Origin: Stereocaulon alpinum
Taxonomy: Eukaryota > Ascomycota > Lecanoromycetes > Lecanorales > Stereocaulaceae
Direction of reading: 5' to 3'
DNA: 64,000 nucleotides
Assembly: GCA_018257865.1 (NCBI GenBank)
Contig: JAEUBA010000017.1
Location: 186,001-250,000 of the forward strand
A model generated the notes under the pieces. It saw only the letters and a list, made by a program, of their open reading frames with translations, searched no databases and was not told the origin of the DNA. Positions within the stretch are counted from its first letter, which is position 1. Each line of letters opens with the position of its first letter. A program made the position numbers and the translations under genes. Shown here piece by piece: positions 55,969 to 64,000 of the stretch.

Positions 55969-57650
55969 ATGAACCAAGATACTTATATCCGTAATGGCTA
56001 TTTAGATGGAAATACCAACCACCATCACGGTGACGAGAATGAGCAAGAAAGTCTTCCATCGGGCTTTCAGTCTTATGGAGCTACAGGGACCAACGCATCG
56101 GCATCAAGCTCAACGTTGAGCGACAATGGACTTGGTTTCCCGCCGACAGACCAAGGGAAATCCGCATGGCTCTTTCTAGCCGGATGCTTCTGGCTCGAAG
56201 GCCTCGTCAGGGGTGGGTTCCAGCATAGGTGGGAAGTCAAAGAAGCTCTGCTGACTTCTTCCTCAACAGGACTGCCCTTCTCGTATGGCGTCTTCGAGAC
56301 GTACTACGCCAATCATGAGCTGTTCGCTTCGGAGTCTGGGATACCTGCCATTGGAATTACGGGGCTGGTAAGGAGGACAGTTGGCGAACAGTTTTCTATC
56401 TGACTTGAAGACGTTGCAGGGGTTTGCGTACTTCCTGGCTCCAGTCTGTGTGACGATACTACAAAGATGTTATTGTTACCTCCAAGAATCTTCGGGTGTA
56501 ATGACGGTCACCGTGCCAATGCCTGGACCGCAGGCCCGCTCAAAGAAAGAGCATCTCAATTGTTGGTCTCTTCACAATCACACTCGCGCTTCTCGCCGCA
56601 TCCTTCGCGACATATGTGGTTGATCTTGTTCTCACTCAAGGCCTTCTCTATGGCGTCGGTGGAGCTTTGCTCTACAATCCATTCATCTTTTACCTTGACG
56701 AATGGTTTATAAAACGAAAGGGGCTCGCCTATGGTGTTTTCTGGGCCGGGACCGGAGTCCTCAGCTCCATCATGCCTTTCGTTATACACTGGACATTGGA
56801 AGAGTATGGGTGTCGAGCAACGCTGAGAGGATGGGCTATTTTTGTGGTACGTGACCATCAACTCCTCGAGTACTACAATCACGTTCGTATCTGACACTGC
56901 ACGTAAGTTCTTGACGCTGGGTGCTCTGATCTACCTGGTCAGGCCGCGCAAGCCGCTTCCATCCCAAAGGCGTTGTCCATGGTCTGAAGCTTGGATTCCT
57001 GAAGACACGGCTATTTGGGGCGTTCCAGATTGGCAACTTAGTCGAAGGATTTGGATACTTCATGCCACAGATCTATCTGCGAAGTACTTATTTAAACATC
57101 CCTTCCTGTGATAAAGCGTGACTGACAACTTTTTCTCGGCAAATAGGCTTTGCTGAAAACATGGGTCTCTTACCTCTGGCGTGTACTCTCAGCGTCTCCC
57201 TCCTCAACATCTTTTCTACTGTCGGCTTGATCTTCATGAGTTTTCTCATCGATCGCTATCATATCTCTACTGTTTTCCTCATATCAGCAATAATATCCAC
57301 CCTTGTGTTTTCTTCCTCTGGGGCTTCGCGACAACAGACGCAACGCTCTACGCCTTCGCAATCTTATTTGGAATCTTTGCAGGTGGCTACACGGCTTCAT
57401 GGACAGGTTGTGCGACAGAGGTCAAGAAAGAGAACCCTGACGCTGTCGTTGCCGTCATCATGGGCACCATGGCTGCTGGAAGGGGTATAGGTTGTGTAAT
57501 CAGTGGACCTGTAAGCGAGGTGTTGCTTGTGTTGCCAAAGTGACACGCAGAAGGCGTTTATGGGACAAAGTTTGGATGGCTCATTCTCTTTACTGGTGTC
57601 ACCTCTCTGCTTGGTAGGTTTGGGCTTTATGGAGATTGTGGTCTAAGATC
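55969..57650 (+). pseudogene. Decayed MFS transporter (fungal monocarboxylate-transporter type)
   Basis: The 5' exon (MNQDTYIRNGYLDGNTNHH; then AWLFLAGCFWLEGLVR) and two plausible introns (56213-56269; one before FAYFLAPVC) look normal. Later segments are clearly MFS: GLFTITLALLAASFATYVV, GLLYGVGGALLYNPFIFYLD, GLAYGVFWAGTGVLSSIMPF, FGAFQIGNLVEGFGYFMPQI, LLPLACTLSVSLLNIFSTVG, FGIFAGGYTASWTG, FGWLILFTGVTSLLG. They lie in different frames. A one-base indel near 56955 separates LVRPRKP from the following segment, and a second near 57315 separates IISTLV from FLWGFATTDATLYAF; a third is likely near 57540. No splice sites explain these. The fold spans the expected 12 helices, so decay appears recent. 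Confidence 0.8.
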
Positions 57651-58886
57651 TCGAAGGGGAACAAGCTTGATATGGAGGCGAGATCGGAAGACAGTAAGAG
57701 GGAGTCACTATTGCAGTAGTGTTATGCTGGGTGGGATGTTTGACCATAGACAGAAGTCTCTGTCGGTAAAGTTGGTACTCTGTTTATCCACATTATTCAC
57801 GGAATTGAAGCACATGACACCGATGCGGATTGAGCGAATGATTAGTCTATAAGAAGCCGCACTAGCTAGCTCCGCATAACTCAGGGTTCCTAATCGCTAT
57901 TATCTGCTATGTGTCTCAGCACAAACCAGCGACGCTGGAAAGAACGCCTTATTAGCTTCAGACTGGTCGATGAGGTACGTTTATTTTGACTCGCACTACT
58001 AGCTTTGTGCTTTTGCGCGTAGACGATTGTCTTTGTGTCCAAACACTCCCGCTGCAGACGGATATTTGATTGATTATTAATTTAGCCGCTGTAGCAAGGT
58101 GCACCGCATTGGTTATGGCTCGCTGCAGGGAAATCTTGGGATCTTGACTGGTGTTCGGGGCTACGGATCTAATGCTGGGAACTTGGTTAGAACTATATGA
58201 AGGCACTACCAAATCGGCATGTATGTTCATGGCTCACGCGAGGACGTAGGGGGCTCGTTGAAGGTTATGCGGCGACTCAAATTGTGGCACGTGGAAGCTT
58301 AGACCGGCATCTGTGATGCATGAGAACTTCTGATTGGCATCACTGCGATGCACGGGGACGCTTTATAGATCGATTAAACTCTCTTACTTCCTACCGAACA
58401 ATCCCATTGTTCTGGTTGGGTAGAAAGGTTCTCTCACTCGCTACAAGGTCATAGTGTACGAAAACAGCTGCATAAGTTCTGCATTAGCTGAGTATTGGAG
58501 TACGAAGGAACGCCATTCAAGAAACTCCTCGAGATGAGAACGGATTTTCGAGCCGCTAAACAGAGAAGCATTTTGTGACCACGGTGTTAAATGCCTACAT
58601 GAGGTCAATATTCGAATTCGGCCGAGATGTGGACATCATCATTCGTTGTCAACGATTAATAGCACACAGGGGTTGACTTAAAACATCTCGGGAAATCTGT
58701 TTGGCGTATGCCGTATCATTAGCCAGATGAGGACATTATAGCGCTGGTTGCGGCTCACAAAATGAGCCTTTTCTTCTAGGCGTTCGTGTGTGATATCAAG
58801 AGCCGTCTCAAGGAAAGGAGTGTAGTCTGATACTGTTGTCTCGACGTGCTTTCAATTTCGATCTGTCTCGAACGTCAAACACCAAC
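57651..58886. other. Intergenic, no gene seen
   Basis: 1.2 kb, short frames only. The right end should hold the methyltransferase promoter. Confidence 0.45.
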
Positions 58887-60420
58887 ATGGCATCAGTATT
58901 TATTAATAGCGTGTTTCAGCAGATGGGGGTGAGCAGAGCCCACGGTGCGATAAGCGAGTTTGCTAGACAGCCGTATCATCAGTCACCAGAGCTGCTCTCT
59001 AAGGACTATAACTACTTCGAAGAGGTACATATAACTCATGGAACCGACAACGGTGTTCGCGGTCAAGGCAGGTACCCGAATGGTGGCAATGGAAAGGAGA
59101 ATTTCGTAAACGAGACTCGGGATATCAACAATCAGAGGATCAGCCCCCAGAAATACGGTGCGGATACAAATGATGTCCACACCAGTGACAATCTCCTCGA
59201 GAACGATGATGATAGTCGATCCGACATCAACGACGTCAAAATGAATGCCACCGCAAGCAAAATTATTGACATCAGAACCGACCAAACTCAGCTATGCCTT
59301 GCCCAGACGATTAGAGAAAGTCTTCGCAGCCCTATTCCATGTCTACCTTCTCTGGCCTTGTGGGACGACAGAGGCTTAGGACTCTTCGAGCGGGTTACTC
59401 GACTGCCAGAGTATTATCTTCCTCATGTCGAGAAGGAAGTCATTGAGAAGAATTGTCTTGAGATCGCAAGTAAGATTGAGCCGCGATCTATGATCGTTGA
59501 TTTGGGATGTGGGTATGTTGTGCAGGCAGGAGCCTGTGCTTATCAGTCCCTTAGCGCCATGAATCTGGACCTTAGTATTCAGGAATACCAACAAGATCGT
59601 GCCACTACTCAGCTGTCTCGACATCATGGACCGAACAGTTGATTATTACGCTCTTGATCTCTCACCTGCCGAAGTTCGTCGTAGCCTTGACGCAATGTCA
59701 CTACATCCATTCAAGCATGTTCGCTGTCACGGCCTGATTGGAACATTTGATGACGCACGCACCTAGTTGCAATCCATTCAAAACATTGACAGGCCCAAAT
59801 GCTTGGTTTCTCTAGGGTCATCCATTGGAAATTTGACAGAATCAGAAGCCACTGAGTTCCTCAATGGCTTTAGACAAACGCTTTACCGGAGGAAATATTC
59901 GGTCATGGAGTTGCAATCTTCGAAAACCCGTCCGTTCTCCACCACGCTTATCGGACTTGATTCCTGCAAGTCAGAGAAGCGAGTCCGCGCAGCTTATGAT
60001 GACCCCGATGGTCTCAATGCTAAATTCTTGCTGAATGCCCTCGAGCATGTCGATAAGCTGCTAGGATATGAGGCTTTCTGCACACAGGAATGGGTCGTAC
60101 AAGGAAAGTGGATTGACGAATGCTACACGCAGTGTTTGGTCACACTGAGGGATGTTGATTTCGAAGGCACATGTTTAGCCACTGGCACGAAATTGCATAT
60201 GGTGCAGAGTCAAAAATACGGTGCGCAAGACAAGGCTAGGCTTTGGGGAAGTGCTGGCCTTACAGAGTTGCAGAGTTGGCGCTATGAGGATGATGCATAT
60301 GGTAAGTCCTGTTATTTCATTTCTGGGATCGCTACGCCGATTCGCCCAAAGAAGCTGACATGCTTTGCAGACGAGGATTCGGTGATTTCGATGCTGGCCG
60401 TAGACAGCGGTGATGCTTGA
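58887..60420 (+). pseudogene. DUF2260/Methyltransf_33 (EgtD/EasF-type) methyltransferase with an in-frame stop
   Basis: SAM-dependent N-methyltransferase of the histidine/tryptophan-derivative family (EgtD, EasF and relatives). Exons 58887-59512 and 59583-60420 are inferred (intron 70 nt, GTATGT...TTCAG); a further canonical intron 60302-60370 (69 nt, in-frame) is likely. Motifs: PEYYLPHVEKEVIEKNC, IVDLGCG (SAM site), TVDYYALDLSPAEVRRSL, HVRCHGLIGTFDD, LVSLGSSIGN, DDPDGLNAKFLLNALEHVD. At 59764-59766 the frame has TAG, two codons after FDDAR, where the family has Trp; the frame resumes immediately. This is the only lesion seen. An Asp/Asn-rich stretch of about 125 residues precedes the domain. 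Substrate unknown; the stop could be a strain-specific or assembly difference. Confidence 0.8.
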
Positions 60421-61003
60421 CAGCTGCAATACTCTCTGCTGCTTTGTGTAGCGCTTATTCTGATACTATCCTAGATAGAATGACAGGCCTAGCATGAAAC
60501 TGGTCTCGGTTCTTACATGTGTCCATTCTCTTTGAGTGCCTTCTTGGCGTTTGAATATGGCGTGAACGATCAAGATGCGCAAGATCTCGAACCCTGCGGT
60601 ACTCCTCGGAGGTCGGGAATAATCAAACCTGCATGGACAGCTATATGCACTTGAAGCTCGGTAACGATCGGAAAATTTGCTACTGCATGACTAGCTGCAT
60701 TGTCAGCTACGAAAACATGCTTCTACTAGTGTCTTCGATAGTCTGTCAGCACTTACATGGTATGGATCCTCGCTTTGAAACTTGGTGCTGGATTTTCACA
60801 CCGAAGATTCCCGGCAGAGCTTGAGCACCGTCACAGATGTTCTTACCATATAGACCGACCAATCAGGAATCGCTAAGCTTGTGTCCCCAAGTCTTCCGTA
60901 TCTACTATCGACACTGGTGAAGAGGTCTACCCCATCCCACTATTCAACACTACTCTCCCTTTCGCACCCCTCCCCAACGGACCCCCAAAAATCACCCACC
61001 AGC
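60421..61003. other. Intergenic, promoter of the O-methyltransferase
   Basis: No gene is supported. The in-frame extension upstream of 61004 is Ser/Pro-rich and probably leader. Confidence 0.45.
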
Positions 61004-61741
61004 ATGTCGCCCAACCAGCCAACCACAAACGGCCAACCCTACATCGTCAAACAAGACCCCCGCTGGACCGCGGTCGACGCCTTCCAGTTTCCTCAGCTCT
61101 TCCCACCAACACGCCCCCACCACGCAGCAATCTCCCACGCCTTCTCGAATTCCATGGCGCGCGGCCTCGACGACATCTCCGTCGCACCCTCACAAGGTAA
61201 ATTCCCCTCCCTTCAGTGCCAAGTTATGAACGCAAAACATGTACTTGAAATCGGTACATTGGGCGCTTACTCGACTATCTGGATGGCGAGCGCGAGTGAG
61301 GATGTCAAGGTTGTGACGATTGAGATTGATGCTGAGATTGCGGAGATTGCGAGGGAGAATGTTAGGGTTGCGGGGATGGAGGGGAGGATTGAGATTGTTG
61401 TTGGGGCTGCATTGGATGTTCTGCCGCGGTTGGCGAGGGATGTTGAGGAGGGGAGGAGGGAGAGATTTGATTTTTCTTTTGTTGATGCTGATAAGGGGAA
61501 TGCTATCAATTATTTCAACTTTGCGGTAGGGATGACGGGGAGGAGAGGGGTGGTTTGTGTGGATAATATGGTTAGGAAGGGGTTGTTGGCTGATGAGCGG
61601 TTGGCGGAGACGGATGAGAACGTTAGGGGGATTCGAGCGTGTGTGGAGGGGGTGGGGAAGGATGAGAGGGTTGATGCGTGTGTGTTGCAGACTGTGGGGG
61701 AGAAGAATTATGTTGGGTTCTTATTGGCTGTTTTTAGATGA
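61004..61741 (+). CDS. Class I O-methyltransferase (family 3, caffeoyl-CoA type)
   Basis: Intronless, 245 aa, the usual length for this family. The start is the ATG giving MSPNQPTT; the frame is open 41 codons further but that part is low-complexity. SAM-binding motif I is LEIGTLGAYSTIWMA, with the acidic end of strand 2 in VVTIEID. A metal-binding FVDADKGNAINYF matches the Mg-dependent family motif (FxDADKxxY-like). Later blocks MTGRRGVVCVDNMVRKG and GEKNYVGFLLA complete the fold. Substrate is probably a catechol-type or hydroxylated aromatic, by family. It stands next to the broken N-methyltransferase, in the same orientation. Confidence 0.9.
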   Translation: MSPNQPTTNGQPYIVKQDPRWTAVDAFQFPQLFPPTRPHHAAISHAFSNSMARGLDDISVAPSQGKFPSLQCQVMNAKHVLEIGTLGAYSTIWMASASEDVKVVTIEIDAEIAEIARENVRVAGMEGRIEIVVGAALDVLPRLARDVEEGRRERFDFSFVDADKGNAINYFNFAVGMTGRRGVVCVDNMVRKGLLADERLAETDENVRGIRACVEGVGKDERVDACVLQTVGEKNYVGFLLAVFR

Positions 61742-62074
61742 TGCCGGGTGATGGCTACGGCTCATTGTTATCTGAGGGTAGGAGACAATCTATGGTAGGA
61801 CTCAATTATTAGGCTAAGTCTGAATCTGGCTATGTGAGATAGCAGTAGAATAATACAAATGCTAACACGTGTCTGTCAAAAGACACATGAATCGTTTGAG
61901 AGTCTGAACGGGAAGGATCTGCACGGTGACTCCGATCGACCCACTGGTCAAGACGCTTCGTCCACGTCTCTGAGTTATTTTAGTCCTGTGCAGCAGATCA
62001 TATCCCTCGCTACCATCGGCAATTATGATTAGGCGTACAAGACAAGGTCGCCATTCCAGCTATCGTTTCTAGAC
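61742..62074. other. Convergent 3' spacer
   Basis: Between the O-methyltransferase and the F-box gene. Nothing coding seen. Confidence 0.5.
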
Positions 62075-63934
62075 TTACAAGGGAGGAAGAATCATCTTGT
62101 CGAATTTGATTGTGCTGTGACAACCTAGGTAGATATACCTCAACGTGTTGAGGCTATTGTTGATAGGATCACCCTTCGCATCGACCAATTTGATTGGGAT
62201 ATAGACCACCATCTTCTCAAATTCGGCTCCCTTCTTGATTGTTCTCAAGCTCTGAAGCCAAGATTGCACGGCAGTGTCTATTGGATAGTTATCATGTGAT
62301 CCTCTCACCGGCGGCTGTACATAATTGATGGGGAGTCGTCGATCTGAGAAGCTGAGATATACAGTGAGCCTCCGAAGATTCTGGAATTGTGCAAGAGCGC
62401 TATGAATGAAAGGTGGCGGCCTAGGTGGGTGGAATTGTTGATCAAACTCGATGTCGAGGGTCAAGTCCATGAGTCCACGACACTTCATACGAAGGAGAGT
62501 AAGATCTTCGTATCGAAGGATGTTCATGCGAGGCGACGGATGGTCGTGATAGCCCATGAGTTGCAACCATGAAAGCGTTGAACCGTGTTTAAGCACGGCA
62601 GGTAAGATTTTCTGCACATCACATTTCAAGCTCAATTTGACCAGGGACGATATCTGATCCAGGAGGTTGCACATCATCTCTGTTATCTGGGTGTGCATTC
62701 CTCGGTGAGCGATTCTACCGCCTCGGCATCGTTGGTCCATCACAAGAACCTGCAATTGAGCTAGCTGCGTTGCAGGCACCCCAGAGAGAAATCGGCACAT
62801 GCACATATCAACGAGCTCCAACTTGGTCACACTGCTCCAGTCCCAGAAATCAATTGAGTCCTGCGGGCCATAGATCCACCCATAATGATTCAGAACCAGT
62901 TCTCGGATCGCAGGCATACGGAACCCTCGATCTACGGATCCAGGCGCCATCCAGGGACTTTTACCGCCAGTGAGATGCAACCTTTCCAGTTGGGTCATAG
63001 CCATCAAGAGCTTTCTGATATCTTGGTTGTCTGACTGTGTCCATCTGACAATTTCGAGAGAGGATACCTGTGGGCGGCATAGATGAGCTATCCCTCTATT
63101 TGCTGAGGGAATGTAGGAGAGTCCTTCGATCGCCACCCTTAGCTTTGGAAACTTCTCGATTACACGATCCAAAACACTCCCAGTTGGATAAAGGAATCGC
63201 TCAAGGTCGAAAACTTTCGCGTAAGACAGCCTTTAGAAAGCACGTTAGCATTACTACCATAACAAATTGCACTTCATGGGGGAATAAATTTACCTGAGCG
63301 TTTCAAGTCTCTCCAAGGATCTAAGCATTATTTTCACGCATGGCCATGGGAGATTCCGATCTATTGTGACATGCCTTATGTGATGACCCATTTTCCGCTG
63401 TGCAGCTGTCCAGCTGTCAACTGGATTGCCGAATTGTTCCGCCAGATGCCAAGTGAGCGTGATCTGGCTGTACATCTCCGGTAGAACTAAGGCATCGAAT
63501 TGTCGCGATACAAGTCGAAGGACGGGCAGGAGTTTTCGATCCAGAACTCGCTTGAAGATCATCAACAGAACCTCTGGTGGTAGCTTTGCTACTGAGATAA
63601 ATCTTTGCCCGAGATAGTTTGGTTCTGAGTCGAATATTGTGGCAGGATATTGACCTCGGGGATCCCACTGGTTGAAGCGCTTAGACAGATCCATAGCTGC
63701 TTCGGGGACCGTCTGAGGCGTTTTGAAATCGATTTCTGGCCAGACTTCGACACGCTCGTGCACCACATCCGTTGGTGGGCCACGAGTCAGAGCTGGTGCA
63801 GGATCGAGCTGGAACGTCGCCAATGGTATCCCTGGGAAAGCCTTGACAATTTCATCCACCATGTTCATCCTTGGACGTCTTATACCATCTCCCTGGGGTT
63901 GCCGGCCCATGGATCTAATCGTGTAACCATCCAT
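62075..63934 (-). CDS. F-box protein, paralogue-like to the 38-kb gene
   Basis: Two exons are inferred, 63934-63294 and 63230-62075, with a 63-nt intron (GTAAAT...TCTAAAG); 598 aa. The F-box lies at about 115-160 (KLPPEVLLMIFKRVLDRKLL, PVLRLVSRQFDALVLPEM), after an N-terminal extension of about 110 residues. The C-terminal part is LRR-like (LVKLSLKCDVQKILPAVL; KHGSTLSWLQL; FQNLRRLTVYL). The intron follows a run ERLETLR, the same place as NLRSLT in the gene at 38282. Presumed SCF substrate adaptor. The start may be further downstream, because the extension lacks motifs. The gene lies close to the right edge, so the promoter is outside or nearly outside the window. Confidence 0.8.
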
Positions 63935-64000
63935 GTTGGGATAACCGGCTGTTTAGGGTGGGAAGGAATGGTCGTGTAGATGTCGGATATTGGTGGATGT

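Overview
The window looks like nuclear DNA of a filamentous ascomycete (Pezizomycotina, probably a dothideomycete; the class is an inference). Coding regions are split by 50-76 nt GT-AG introns, often with CTAAC/CTGAC-like branch sites. Gene content is typically fungal: a CLA4/PAK kinase, alpha-actinin, an OCRL-like 5-phosphatase, DCP1, a fungal rhodopsin-domain protein, F-box proteins, a P450 and a T5orf172 protein. Exon joins were worked out by hand from reading frame, splice signals and family motifs. In every multi-exon model the coding length comes out as a multiple of three, but none has RNA support.

Layout. 0-1.5 kb: a 3' gene fragment ending in three 63-bp repeats. 1.5-9 kb: a CRIB-domain protein (+) and a CLA4-type kinase (-), two predicted Cdc42/Rac effectors, tail to tail around a low-complexity, G-rich spacer. 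9-20.4 kb: a tentative small gene, an HSL-type esterase, alpha-actinin, a small Cys-rich ORF, a broken MDR oxidoreductase and two unrecognised proteins. 20.4-25 kb: gene-poor, but with two related small Cys/His genes, one apparently broken. 25-34 kb: an LPPEI-type protein, the OCRL-like phosphatase, a micro-ORF, a RING-like protein, tRNA-Ala(AGC) and a DUF89/ARMT1 phosphatase. 35-40 kb: a three-exon coiled-coil protein and an F-box protein. 40.6-46.7 kb: rhodopsin-domain protein, P450 and a kinase-ankyrin protein. 47-52.8 kb: housekeeping-like genes (coiled-coil protein, T5orf172 protein, DCP1). 53.6-61.7 kb: relics of a laccase-type oxidase and an MFS transporter, a DUF2260 (EgtD/EasF-type) methyltransferase with one in-frame stop, and an intact O-methyltransferase. 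62-64 kb: a second F-box gene related to the one at 38-40 kb.

Working links. The CRIB protein and CLA4 both point to Rho-GTPase polarity signalling, alpha-actinin to actin bundling and the cytokinetic ring, and the OCRL-like protein to PI(4,5)P2 turnover. The 53.6-61.7 kb block reads like a decaying accessory or metabolic neighbourhood (oxidase, transporter, two methyltransferases). The most unusual items are the pair of small Cys/His genes (22.8 and 24.0 kb), the in-frame 21-residue triplication at 0.6 kb, the single-stop methyltransferase, the leucine-motif array in DCP1 and the two F-box genes sharing an intron position.
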